From: Echinarachnius parma
Lineage: Eukaryota; Echinodermata; Echinoidea; Clypeasteroida; Echinarachniidae
NCBI GenBank assembly: GCA_037951105.1
Contig: JBAMJV010008045.1
Coordinates: 28,192-92,191, forward strand
DNA length: 64,000 nucleotides
Reading direction: 5' to 3'
In this document: positions 43,290-54,936 of the stretch, one piece after another
Layout of the letters: each line of letters begins with the position of its first letter
How positions within the stretch are numbered: position 1 is the first letter of the stretch
Made by a program: the position numbers and the translations under genes
Notes under the pieces: model-generated
The model's database searches: none
Told to the model about the DNA's origin: nothing
Seen by the model: only the letters and a program-made list of their open reading frames with translations

Positions 43290-44302
43290 TTTGATCCTGA
43301 TATGTAAAATCAAGTGCATGTCAAATCACTTTCATGTTTAGAACCTACAACTGAAGATGAGTTATTGAAAATTATTATTTCTTCTCCTCGTAAGTCATGT
43401 AGCTTGGATCCCATTCCAACTTGGTTTTTAAAAGAACATGTACATTGTTGACAGACATTGTAAATTCATCGTTACAGAAATGTACATTCCCTGCTGCAGC
43501 TAGGTCAGCCATAATTACACCTCTTATCAAAAGGCAACATCTTGATAAGGATTGCTTGTCTAATTATAGGCCGGTGTCTAATTTAAGTTGTTTGGGAAAG
43601 CTCATTGAGAAAGTTGCTTGTCGTAAACTCACAGATTACATGAATGAAAATGGATTGTGGGATCCTAACCAATCTGCATATAGACTTTATCATAGTACCA
43701 ACAGTGCACTTATTAAAGTAAAACATGATATTCTGTCAGCTATGGATAAAGGTCGAGTAGTTTTATTGTTGTCATTAGATTTGTCAACAGCCTTTTATAC
43801 TATTGACCGTCATATATATCTTAATATCTCGGTTTTCAACAAGGTTGGGAGTTGAGGGTGCAGCTTTGAGATGGTTTAGGTTATATTTGGAAGACTGGTC
43901 CACATGTGTTGAAATTAGAGGGAAACAGTAATAACTTCTTACAAAGTTGGTCTACCTCAAGGATCCGTATTTGGAACCATATGATATACTATATATACTT
44001 TGCCTGTCCAAGATATCGCTAGACATTACAACGTTTTATATCACACTTATGCTGATGATACACAGTTGTATGTTTCGTTTCACCCTAAGCAACCCACTGG
44101 CTTAGATACTGCATTACAAACTTTTTCAGATTGTGTTACAGATATAAGTACGTGGATGGGAAGGAACAAACTTAAATTAAATGAGGAAAAGACAGAGTTG
44201 TTGGTAATTGGCTCCAAATACAATTTGGGAAACATTAATGATGTCTTACATTTGGAACCACACAGATTGCACCATCTACATCAGTCAAGAACCTTGGGGT
44301 AA
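43290..44302 (+). pseudogene. L2-like LINE, reverse transcriptase
   Basis: It starts with SSPRKSCSLDPIPTWFLKEH (about 43,381-43,440), then frame 43,421-43,855 with NYRPVSNLSCLGKLIEKV and LLLSLDLSTAFYTID (catalytic Asp kept, but the family F-D-T-V is Y-T-I). The box with LPQGS lies near 43,955 out of frame. Frame 44,000-44,302 carries HTYADDTQLYVSF (catalytic YADD) and RNKLKLNEEKTELLVIGSKY. The polymerase is divided among at least three frames and cannot be made as one protein. Confidence 0.88.
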
Positions 44303-44329
44303 TGTTTGATTGTAACATGCCCATGTCTG

Positions 44330-44900
44330 ACCAAATAGACCAGCTTTATATATCTGTACGATTTCAGTTATAAAATGTATCACAGATAAGAAAGTATGTA
44401 GGCTATCTGAAGATGCATGTCATTATGTGATTCGCAGCCATGTTCTTTCCCGGTTGGATTATTGTAACGGGCTGCTTACAGAAGTTCCTCAAACATAATT
44501 ATATAAGGAGACTTCAAAGTTTGCAGAACTGGGCTGCTCGTATTATTTTTCGTTTAGACCGTCGCCATGATTGCCATGCCTCTTCTTAAATCCCTTCATT
44601 GGTTACCTATCAAACAGAGGATAGTTTTTAAGATTCTTTTCTTTGTATATAAATTCTTTCATGATCAGGCACCAGAGTATTTCAATGGGTGTCTTCAGAT
44701 GTATCAACCTGTACGTAGGCTACAAACCTTCGCTCCAACGCAGACTCATTTCGATTAACTTTTCATGGAGCTCGTAGTAAAGCATGAGATCGCACATTCC
44801 CTCTTGCAGCGGCTAAGGAGTGGAATAAACTTCCCTCCTGTATAAAAGCAGCTCCATCTGTGGATATATTTTTAAAAACTCCTAAAAACGTACTTATTTC
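44330..44900 (+). pseudogene. L2-like LINE, C-terminal region
   Basis: It carries SLHWLPIKQRIVFKILFFVY (44,587-44,647) and, in another frame, LTFHGARSK, AAAKEWNKLPSCIKAAPSV, the conserved closing part of L2-type proteins. Several frameshifts are present. Confidence 0.85.
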
Positions 44901-44996
44901 CCACTTGATTCACTGTTATTTTGTTTTCTTTGGTTTGTCAATATTTTGTGTATGATTTGTTGTTATACTGCATAGTGTTGTACGCGCTGTGATATA

Positions 44997-46803
44997 AACC
45001 CCTCAAATCAAGTTCGGAAACTCAATTTTGATCGATTATATCACTATTATTTTCAAATTGTATTTTTTTTTCTTTTTGTGTCATTGCATTGCATGATGAT
45101 TTACCTTTAAAATGGTACATTATTTGTCATTTCTTTCAAATCGGGGAATACAAAGTACGTTTCAGAATAGAGCACGGTCAGAAGTGAAATGTCGCAAAAT
45201 GGGCCGAGAGTATTCAGTTGGGGAATTTGGCTCTTGTGTTGTATTTTTTAATGTTCACGTTGTATCGAAGATTGTAGCGTGCTCAAATGATTTAAACCTA
45301 TAAATTTGGTATCATTTTAGAGCCCACGTGCCTATCTTTTCAATACGATTGTATGGTAGTATGGTACAGCTGAATATGGGGGAGGGTCGAAAGTGAAATG
45401 TTGCCAAATGCATTTCATTTTGTGAAATTGAAGGCGTTGCATCGAAAATCGACTATTGGAGGAGATGTCTTGGGGTTTTACATTGCATAATCATCAGTAA
45501 ATTTAGCATCATGTGAAAGCATGTTTATTTTTCCTTAAAATTATGTCTCACCTGTAATAATTATGCTACTGTGGTGTGTGCAGTAAAGCCGGATATGGGG
45601 GCGTATTAATGCTATGAATTTAAACCTTGGCTTCTTGTTTCAAGATTCCCGTAAGATATTGTTTTATCAATCATAACTCTAACATCATTACGTTTTGCAC
45701 TATTAGAAAGCTCGTTAATTTAGCTGCATGTGTGTGTGCAATACAGGAAAACACTCAAACTTGATGTTTTGAAAATGCATCAGATTTCCCTAAACCTACG
45801 CAAACTGGCCAGAACTGGCATATTACCGCCCTCTTTGACCGTGTAGGTATGCCCTGTTTAGCACATATCAAACGGCAAAACGTCGACCTTGCAACGTGTC
45901 ATTTGAGCCCCATACATTTAGAGGTACTACACACACCTCAATCACATAACCATTATGAATGGGGCATTATTTTACTGACAAATTAACACGCTTCAACATG
46001 ATTATGCTGCATGTGCAATACAGGAAAACTCTCAAACTTGATGTATTGAAAATACATCAAATTTCCCTAAACCTACGCAAACTGGCCAGAACTGGCATAT
46101 TAGCGCCCTCTTTGACCGTGTAGGTATGCCCTGTTTAGCACATATCAAACGGCAAAACGTCGACCTTGCAATGTGTCATTTTGAGCCCCATACATTTAGA
46201 GGTACTACACACACCTCAATCACATAACCATTATGAATGGGGCATTATTGTACTGACATATTAACACGCTTCAACATGATGTTGAATTTCATAATGATTA
46301 TGTAAAGTAAAGTAGTAAGATATCTCCACAAAAAGTCGTTTTGGATGCAACGCCTTCAATTTCACACAATCGAATGTATTTTGTTTACATTTCGCTGTCG
46401 ATCCGCCCCAATATTGTACCTACCCGGCTTTCATAATCATCCCAGGAGAGGTGTCATCGGAAAGATAATTAAACAGGCTTTTTTCTGATACCGTATTCAA
46501 CAATATCTCTTCATTGTCAAGAAATTCATCGTCGAAAGAATTTGAACTTGAGAAAGACCGTGATATGAGTGTGAGACCTTCCGAGCGAAGTTTGTTTGCG
46601 CATTTTGTGACATTTCACCTTCTCCCATTCTTAAATATACTGCGCATACTCCGTACTCGTGATGCTTACGACTTTGGTATCATTTTAAAGAGGTGAACAG
46701 TGTACACACTCTTTCAAGTGATACGAAATATAACCATTATGCTTTTATACGAAAATAGATATAATCGATCAAACGTGAGTTTCCGAACTTTTTTTGAGGG
46801 GTT
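44997..46803. mobile_element. 1.8-kb fold-back element with TA target duplication
   Basis: It begins AACCCCTCAAATCAAGTTCG and ends TTTTTTTGAGGGGTT with the matching TTTCCGAACT inward. TA is at 44,995-44,996 and 46,804-46,805. The arms are long (about 450 bp, diverged); internal pairs include GTGAAATGTCGCAAAATGGG (45,185) with CGCATTTTGTGACATTTCAC (46,599), and GAAATTGAAGGCGTTGCAT (45,426) with ATGCAACGCCTTCAATTTC (46,347). No transposase is seen. It sits in the 3' UTR of the L2-like LINE. Confidence 0.82.
45738..46290. repeat. 277-bp tandem duplication inside the fold-back
   Basis: GCAATACAGGAAAAC starts at 45,738 and 46,015. Both copies contain AACCTACGCAAACTGGCCAG, GGTATGCCCTGTTTAGCACA and TAACCATTATGAATGGGGCA and are about 95% alike by eye. 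Confidence 0.88.
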
Positions 46804-46860
46804 TAGTTTACTATGAATAGCGTAGCCAACTACCTAATAATAATAATAATAATAACAACA

Positions 46861-47929
46861 GTGCAATCATTCCAATTGTAAATAGGTCGTGTTCTGCATT
46901 ACAAACAATACCGAGATAAATTAAAGAGTTCATTATAAAATAATCATTCATCGATTTCTTTACTTATTAACCATTTTCTTTGAATAAACAATGCATGAAC
47001 TTCATACACCATTTGAGTCTAGTTACGTTTATTAAGAAACATAAGAAAATGTATCTACCCGAAGATCAAAAACTTGCACGATTATCTCCACCTCGATTAC
47101 TTGATAATCTTAAAGAGGGGTGTACTGTTTACCCAAATTGACACAGTTTGGGCCTCGCCCGCGTATTTGTCAATATAATTATCGTTAGCCGTGTTCAATT
47201 TTCATTTGATTTTCACCTTTAGATTATACAATATTATAGATAATACATTAATTATCAACTAGTAATCACGGCGTATGCAACTTTTACGTCAACAAGCTCA
47301 AGGTACAGAATTGTAATCATCACAATAACAATTACAATTTGGTATGGCATTGGCACGTAACACGTATTACTCAGAGGTTGGAGCTATGAAGTCATTGACA
47401 CAATTATAGAAATTCATACCGAACAAACTTTAAACCTGCTTTTTGTAAGTACGTATAACTGTATGATACAATTATTGGGGGTGGGGGGCATCCGTTATTG
47501 AGCAATGCCAATTTTTATTTCATGTGTACAGTCATTTTACTTTACATACTAAATCGTTTAATACGGGAAGTGCTAAGCAGGTCATGAAAGAAAGTAAACC
47601 ATAATTTATGTTGCGAACTGAAAAGTAACTAGCTGTTCTAAGGTTGTTAAATGAAATATGCCTAGAAAGCGAGTCTGAGTGAGCATTTTAATCGTACTTA
47701 AAAATCAAACAAACATTCTTTATTAATGTTCAAAAACTGCTGAAAAATGCATGCCACTATAAAAGCAAATGTAATAAAGTGTAAGTCAATGAAGCCGCGA
47801 GATTTCGAATCTAGCAGCTTCTTTTTTTTAGACGTACATGGACGACAATTAACTGTATTAAATTATATACAGGTGGATGGAATGTGCAAACAGCAACAAG
47901 CTGGAGTGAACATTATTTATGTACATTGT
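46861..47929. other. no gene seen
   Basis: AT-rich sequence without recognised coding sequence, RNA gene or repeat family. Short open frames such as 47,747-47,938 show no family features. Confidence 0.5.
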
Positions 47930-47979
47930 AACATATAACTAGAAATGAACACAAAATTACAAATGACGTAGTAAAGATC
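47930..47979 (+). mobile_element. MITE-A, left piece of a split copy
   Basis: TATAACTAGAAATGAACACA then AATTACAAATGACGTAGTAA and AGATC match the MITE-A block that in the copy at 52,037-52,600 (reverse strand) is directly followed by ATGTTATCATTCAAAAAGAG. Here it is cut after GATC by a poly-T run. The remaining part of the same order is at 61,355. Confidence 0.7.
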
Positions 47980-49671
47980 TTTTTTTTTTTTCAATGATAT
48001 TTATTTTATTCATTGCTCAAAACAAAATAAAAATAACAAACAATAAGATAAATCAGTACATAATATAATCAGTATATAAACGTATTTTCATATCTTAACA
48101 TAATCCTGTAAAATATAATTTTAAATTTACATCTAAATGATACAAACCAAATTGTATTGTTGTACATCAAATAAAGCAGAGCATGAACATAAAGAGGGGG
48201 GGAAAGAGGGAAAAAACTATTTCCCCCTCAAAGAACACACCTATACAAGTGCTTACATACACACACACACACGCGTGCACACACCCACACACCCATCCAC
48301 AGAAAACATGCCTACATCTGGTGAGAATCTCGACCATTATGTCCGCCTTATTCGTTTTATTGCTTCTGTTTGCTTTCCTTATTCTAAATTGTCCCACTTT
48401 GTAAAATGATACGTTAGTGCACCGCGGTCCCCAGCTAAATTCTTCTCCTCCTTTCTATTTTCTAATAATCTTTTCTTAATCTCCAAAGCAGTTGGTGGTT
48501 TATTTATATTTTTACTATCTATAAATATCATGTATTTTACCAACATTATTATATGATTTAATAACTGTTCCTTCCCTATATTTAACTCAACTATTCCTAC
48601 ATGAATATCTTTCCAATTTATATTTCTAATCTCTACTAAATTAAATAAATTTCCACACGCTTCCCAAATTGGTTTTACTTTCTCACAAAGAAAAAACAAA
48701 TGCTCGTAAGTTTCTTCATATTTACCATAAAAAGAACATAAATTACTATCAACCATTTTAAATGTATATAAATATAATTTAGTATATATAATATAATAAA
48801 GCATTTTAAATTGAAATTCTCGAAGCTTACTATTCAAATTGCATTTTCTACGTCTTAAGAATATTAATTGTATGTCTTTCCCATTAATATTATAAATCTG
48901 CTCTAAATTTCGTTCTGCATATGATTCTTCTACTTTTTTACTCAATAAAAAAGTTTATATCATTTTTGAAGTAACCTTATCTGACATATATACCTTGTCA
49001 AAAATTAAAAGGTTCATATCTAATTCCCTATCTATATTTAAGTGAATATTTGTATTCAAAAATTGTTTCCATGAAGGGGGAATGCCAAGAAAAAATACGT
49101 TGTTTTTCCATAATCTCTACACTATTTAAACCTTTTCTTTGAAATTCCTCATTTGATTTTATATAGCCTTCCCCATCAACAATATGATGCAACCTATAAA
49201 TATTCTTTTTAAATAACTGTTCATTGAAAGGAACATGTCCATCAATAAAAACAAATCTATTATTATAAATAATTACATTCCTTTTAGAAATATTTTATTT
49301 TAACAAAAATGTTTTTGTGGCAATCCAATCGTCTCTATAAAAAGCTGGTAATGCTAATTTAAATAAATATATTTTAAATATTTAAATTTATATATCTATG
49401 ATTGCATTATTATTATTACATATCAAAGTTCCACCAAAATCTTTAGTAAAATAATTAAAATATTGCTTCCATCCCATATTTGCATCCCCCGTTAAAAGTA
49501 TCTTTACCCACATAATCCTCTGCACTAAAATGAATAAATGGAAGTCAGTTAATCTTAGCCCACCTCTAAACTAATCCAAGAACATTACATTGCGCTTAAT
49601 CTTATCTTTTCTTTTGACAAAAAAACAAAAACCAATTTATCCAAATCTTGAAATGCCGAATTCGGTACTGG
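47980..49671 (-). pseudogene. L1/Tx1-like LINE, C-terminal part and 3' end
   Basis: The minus frame 48,945-48,379 encodes the C-terminal domain: LREFQFKMLYYIIYTKLYLY, then CSFYGKYEETYEHLFFLC (Cys/His motif of Tx1-like proteins) and IWEACGNLFN. The more N-terminal piece, 49,671-48,950, is in several frames (RGGLRLTDFHLF, WKQYFNYFTKDFGGT). The 3' UTR ends in AATAAAATAAATATCATTG and poly-A. This is the continuation of the RT at 54,937-56,292 across the TIR insertion. Confidence 0.85.
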
Positions 49672-50354
49672 TAGACCGCGGGCCGAACCGTGAAAATCGC
49701 CTTATTTCTTGACTTTCGTGCTTCAAATCTCGTATCTACCTGAATTTTGGCATGTGGGTAGTGAAAAATTCACTGAACACAAATTCATAACTCGTCAAGC
49801 TCAAAAAGTGCACATTTTTTCAAAAAGTAGAAAAAACTTGGAATTTTGTTTTGTAACACTCTCTGAAAAATAATCCAATCCCAGTGCATCTCTCATTAGA
49901 ACGTAACAGTGTCCCATAAGCTAGGGCCAATCAGATCGCTTGTTTTATCGTTGTGCTAAAAGTTTGTTTTGATGCGATGTAATGACACGTACTTTATCTT
50001 TATTTTGTTGTTTACATGGAAACTAAACTCACAGTAAATTAATTCATTTAGAGGAATTAATTCCGAAATAGATAAGGAATGAACACCACCTTGAACATTT
50101 ACCAAAAACACATTAGAAGTTGATAAATAATTTAACGAAAAGAGACCGATACGGCACTAGCACTTCGGCTAACGAAGATCATCAGGCTAGTGTCGCCTGA
50201 GCTGCGGGGCACTGGTCGGCTACAAAAGGGGGCATGGAGGCATAATGCAATATCGCCCTCAGCATGAATCTAGTTTCATTTTTACCCCGGGAAAAAGCTA
50301 TTCTCCTAGTTACTGTCTGTCTGGGAATGGATTGGAATATATTTGTCTTTATCT

Positions 50355-50545
50355 AAAGGGAAAGTCCACCCTAAATCTAAGTTAGTTAAGATAATGGCAT
50401 AACAATTAAAAGAGAGGAATGTGACAGTGAAAATTTTCTTCTTGTAAATATATTGCCTATTTTTTTATAATTTATTAATTTTCCATGATGAAACATTTTC
50501 TGCTTCTATTAAAACCAACTTATTTTCAGGGTGGACTTTTCCTTT
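50355..50545. mobile_element. 191-bp MITE, AAAGGGAAAGTCCACCC ends
   Basis: It starts AAAGGGAAAGTCCACCCTAA and ends AGGGTGGACTTTTCCTTT, with TAAGTTAGTT and AACCAACTTA as the next inverted pair. The centre is AT-rich without an ORF. The target duplication is not clear. Confidence 0.75.
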
Positions 50546-51159
50546 GAGGAAATAAATAAAGGAGATAAATAGAGGGTAGACGGAGAGATTGTGAAATTTG
50601 GTAGTCTGGTATTCATTTATTTATATACATTTGTTAACAATTTTATTTTGCTTTTTTTTTGCATCAGGACTAATGGTATTCGATTCATCACACAGCACAC
50701 TCCCCAACTTAAATCATCCTTCAGCATCCCATTGGCAATAAATATAATAATTTAAATAATAATACAATAAATAAAAACAAAATAAAAAACCCATGTATGT
50801 ACACCGACAACTTATCTCTCTTATACACACATACACACCCACACCAAAACATACATGTACACAAAGATACAAACAATCCAGTCCAGACAATGCACTAATT
50901 TATCACGCCAAATTAATTGATATTAGAGCACGCTAAGAACAGTTGTAAAAAAAATGAGATAAGTCAAATTTTCCATATTTAGTAAAATCTTTATGATCTT
51001 CTTTTATCTATCTCAATGCAATGAAAATCACTGGAAATTCTGGTAATTGGGCAAAATACAAAACAGTAGAAGTAATGCATAGATTAGGTAGACTCATAAA
51101 GAACAAACATTCTTATAAATGAGGTAAAATTTTCTGGCTATTGAAAATAATCTTGGTTA

Positions 51160-51240
51160 ACTTATAGCGAGATTCTGGTTATAACGAGGTCAAATCGATA
51201 GTCCCGACTACCTTGTTATAATGAGGTTTCCCCAGTTAGC
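51160..51240. repeat. possible MITE end (TTATAACGAGG)
   Basis: GGTTATAACGAGGTCAAATC and CCTTGTTATAATGAGGTTTC are spaced about 35 bases apart. Words of this kind are common at ends of pogo/Tigger-like MITEs. A related one-sided sequence lies at about 8,490-8,600 (AACCTGAGTATAGAGACC) and in its duplicate near 21,060. The evidence is weak. Confidence 0.3.
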
Positions 51241-52036
51241 AATACAAAATTATCATAATTCATACAACAAATATTCAAATATTTAATATCATGTTGTACT
51301 GTTTCATTGATTCATACAAAGCATGTAAACCAGACATACAATCAACTTCCCTATTACTTGCCTCTGATGATTTGTTTTCTTTGTTTTTAAACATAACATA
51401 GACAAACATAATATTTGTCTTAATTTCATTAGTTTGTAAGGCAAATAAAACAAAAAATAATATGAGCATTTATGGAAACGTTTTACATGTACATCAAAAT
51501 TCTTCCTGAGCTGAAGCAAACCTATTCATAAAACAATTCATGCTTACACTAGTCCGTTTCTTGACTCACTACAAAGTGCAAATATTTAAAACAGCTTCTA
51601 TACATTGTATACTACATGTAGTGTGTTAATGTTAATCTTAACAGCAAAATACTATATACAGTAGTTAAAAGAAGGCAGACATGGAAGAAAGATTACTTGC
51701 ACAAATTGATAAATAACCACATTGTACACCATAAGACATAAGCTTATATATGAATAGTATCATGATCATTAAAATGTGTAACTTATTCATCTTATATAAT
51801 TGATATACTTGTCATAATGGAACAAAATACTAAATGCACAAGAGTACATTCCCAGTCCAAATATATACATACACTGGTACAGTTTCATAAGCAGTGAATA
51901 CAAGTCAAGAAACCTCAATCTTCCAACATCTATTTTCTTCCCATTATTTTGGGTAAAATATTACAGGTATGATAGAAAACAACTTACAAGTGTCATATTA
52001 TAACAACAACATAATAAATAGATAGATAAATAAACT

Positions 52037-52600
52037 TTAAAGGGAAAGTTGAGTTTTGGTAGAGAGGGCGCTAGACTACTTAATTGGTTTGTGAGGTAAT
52101 GAAAAACTGAGTGTAAAATTTGAAAGAGCATAATATTTAAACAATAAAATCATCTTTGTTTGATCAAAATCGGTTCAGAAACGGCTGAAATATCCATAAA
52201 TATAACAATTTGTAATAAACCCGGGGCCCCGGGTTTATTAGAGAATTTTGAACCAGCCGTTAAAAATTCAAAAAAATGCTTCCTCTTTTCAAAAAAGTTA
52301 CAAAATAGGTATTTAAATAGTTGTTGGTTATTTCTCTATCTAATCACTATTTCAACAAAGCATCACATGCACAATATTTTATTCAAAATGGTTGAAACCG
52401 ATGAGTGTTTAGAGAGCGCCCTCTTACGTTTTAACGGCTCTTTTTGAATGATAACATGATCTTTACTACGTCATTTGTAATTTTGTGTTCCTTTCTAGTT
52501 ATAACTATTAGTTTGTAATGTAATGATGCAGGTTTTGGTTACTAAAATTCAGTTTCACTAAAACTGTACTCTCCTTACCAGAACTCAACTATCCCTTTAA
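52037..52600 (-). mobile_element. MITE-A, complete 564-bp copy
   Basis: The ends are TTAAAGGGAAAGTTGAGTTT and GAACTCAACTATCCCTTTAA. The centre is an AACCCGGGGCCCCGGGTT palindrome. TTAA at each end may be a target duplication (as in piggyBac-type elements), or part of the TIR. No ORF of significance is present. It serves as the reference for the other copies at 1,559, 35,232, 36,087 and 47,930/61,355. Confidence 0.9.
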
Positions 52601-53270
52601 CAAATCAAATTACTTGGTCATGGAAATTAAAATTAGTCAAAATGTATCAGAATCAGATTTGTCAAAACAAAATATTGGTTCATGTTAATACGGTAAGCAT
52701 AAATTATGCATAACTTTATGACACTTCTTGTACCTACATGTAGCACTCTGGCTAGATAGGTACCATTTACACATGGGTGGAACATGGTAACCATAGATTA
52801 ATATCTGCCTAAAGGACTATAGGTGTACCATCCATCTTAAAATGTTTGTTTACCAGTAGACTTTTTAAGGATATACTTAGCTCCATTGCAGATAATGCAA
52901 TGCACTGGCAATATATTAAGTTTATAAGTCATGGCTGGTAGAGGGTTGATGTCCGTGTGAAAAACTTGACCAAAGCAGTCTCTTTGGTACAGGGGAATTC
53001 TCACTTGCTGACACTTACTTGATACTTGATGAGGTAATCCCTTGATGCAGCTGCAAAGCTATACTTGGATGATGTGCTGGTGTGTCATCAGGAGGTGCCA
53101 TAAGCCCATAATACAATTTTCACTTTGCACATGTGTACAATAAAGATGCAAGAGTGAATGTGCAAGCAAAACAATCAAGTATAGTGACATTTAAACAATG
53201 TGGGAGCCCACGGGAGACTGCACTTCTCTAATGGTGGGTAATGCAGCCATTTGAAAGGTAGTCAGTCCTG

Positions 53271-53662
53271 TTATTTTGATGACCGTCCAGGTAGATGGTT
53301 CCAGACACGTATGGTCCGTGGATACAAAAATGACACCTTGTCAATAGTAGATAATGGAACGGTGAACTTCAGGTTGTGATTGTGTCTTGAATAACAGTTG
53401 GCTTGGCGGACTTCTGGTGGGAAAGGCACGTGGCTTGGCCTAGCTGGTGATGGATCTTGTAAAAGAGTGTGCACTGTGCAAGGAGTCACCGGACGTGTAG
53501 TCGGTCCCACCCACATCTACAATGTATTGTAAATGGTCCTGATAGGACGGTCCCACCCAAGGGCTGTCACGAGCGAGGAGATGTGGTGGATCTTGAATTG
53601 CTGATCAAGTCTTGCTGGCTCTTCTTGGGGCTATTCTGTAAATAGCTGTGTCTTCTCAGCAG
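53271..53662 (-). pseudogene. LINE C-terminal remnant
   Basis: The minus strand reads RLDQQFKIHHISSLVTALGW (about 53,610-53,550), then frame 53,516-53,271 with RQANCYSRHNHNLKFTVPLS and SFLYPRTIRVWNHLPG. The closing RTIRVWNHLP-type motif is usual at the C-terminus of CR1/Jockey-group proteins. Only the tail is left, frameshifted. It also forms the second exon of the possible spliced unit. Confidence 0.7.
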
Positions 53663-54658
53663 CTGTGGGTTTTAACAAGGAGAAGGGAGAAAAGAAAATT
53701 AAAACCAATTTCATCAAAGTCATTCTAAATATGAAAATCTATTACTAGTCATTAGGTGATTTCAGGTAGATAGTTGAAGTCGGTGTTGGTGTTGAGAACG
53801 TGGATCAAGCTACTGAACCGAGTTCCAACACCGATGGTAATAATAGAAAGATGATACTGTTCACCTTGATCATGTCATGGATAGCTCAACACCGATTGGA
53901 CGTCATGCCTTTATGTGATCCTCTCACAATTTTTACGTGAAAAGGTTAGTTACAAACAAAAGTGAAATCAGTGAGAAAAGGCATTTAAATTTCAACAGAT
54001 AGGATATAAAATTTTAAATCATACTGTCGAACCAAAATAGAATATATAAATCATATCCAAGGATTTTCAGTAATTTTTGATGTTGTCATTTGGTTCGTGA
54101 CCTTGAGATTACCAACACTAACATCGAGCTCGAAATCACAAATTTCACTAGGGATTAGTCATTAGAATTAGGATTAGGAAGTTCTTCTTTTTGTTCGAGT
54201 GCAATTTTATTTCGGGAAAATGGGAATACTTTTCAAGTTCCATTTGATGAAGTCGTAGAGCTAGATATGTTCATATTATAACGGGAACTTACCTGCCAGT
54301 TCCGGATGTCTAAGTAACATTACAGTCATCTTCTTCTTCTTCGGGTTAATCTGCCTTCTTCAATCTGGACTCTGGAGATTCGTGTACAGTATAGCCATGA
54401 ATGACTTGTCCCACACATTCACTTCCGTGTAATGTACATCGTTGCAACCTCACTTTCCAACTTCTTTTCCAAAGTTATCAATTTAGCTGCACACTCCTTG
54501 CACTTTTCATAGTTTTTATCACTTGATGATATAGACTTGTTTAGAGTGTCGATGACATGTATGGGACAGAAGTCGGATTTACTGGCCTCGAAACTTTCCG
54601 TCGCACTCGACTCGAACGCAATAGTAGCAGCCAGTGATTGTTGCTTGGGTTTGTTTAC
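53662..54658 (-). other. possible two-exon transcript inside the TIR element
   Basis: On the minus strand, an exon ending at 54,293 has a consensus donor CAG|GTAAGT. An acceptor with a long pyrimidine tract (TTTCTTTTCTCCCTTCTCCT ... CCCACAG) ends at 53,663, giving a 630-bp intron. Upstream, an open frame of 79 codons without ATG (54,658-54,419) reads VNKPKQQSLAATIAFESSAT ... YEKCKECAAKLITLEKKLES, a Lys/Glu-rich, possibly coiled segment. I do not recognise it. It may be a captured exon or an N-terminal transposase remnant. Confidence 0.35.
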
Positions 54659-54936
54659 ATATTAGCGCATGATGAAACAAAGAGCGTGATTGGTCAGTCC
54701 ACAAATCACGTTATGAGCAACGTACTGTGATTGGTCATTCTTACCGTCGAAACTGAAAAATATTGGCAATTTTTTTTTTGGTTTTTTCCATATTTTGAGA
54801 AAATGTGCAGGTTTTGTTCTTGACGAGTTTCAGGTATGATTTCAATACTATTTTTTACACAAGTCGACAAAAAACTAGCTAGATACAAGATTTGAAGCAC
54901 GAGATGAAACGATAATGGACCTCGGCCCGCGGTCTA

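Larger units (their letters stand above)
41603..46860 (+). mobile_element. L2-like LINE (broken), with nested fold-back
   Basis: The parts in order on the plus strand are: N-terminal region with 2A-like motif (41,622-41,748), endonuclease, linker, reverse transcriptase, C-terminal region, 3' UTR interrupted by the fold-back element 44,997-46,803, and a (TAA)n tail at 46,835-46,860. The 3' UTR reads GTACGCGCTGTGATA before the fold-back and GTTTACTATGAATAGCG after it. The 5' end is unclear because of the insertion at 40,200-41,592. Confidence 0.8.
49674..54934. mobile_element. 5.26-kb TIR element with TA flanks, inside the LINE
   Basis: It begins GACCGCGGGCCGAACCGTG and ends CGGCCCGCGGTC; further inverted matches run to CGTGCTTCAAATCTCGTATC (left) and its diverged mirror near 54,885. 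TA is at 49,672-49,673 and 54,935-54,936. The LINE reading resumes on both sides. Contents: a 191-bp MITE, a complete MITE-A, a LINE remnant and a possible spliced unit on the minus strand. No transposase is recognised. Confidence 0.82.

Noticed and set aside
53100..53150. AATAAA as poly(A) signal of the minus-strand unit
   Set aside because: The AATAAA at about 53,139 is on the plus strand, opposite to the proposed transcript.
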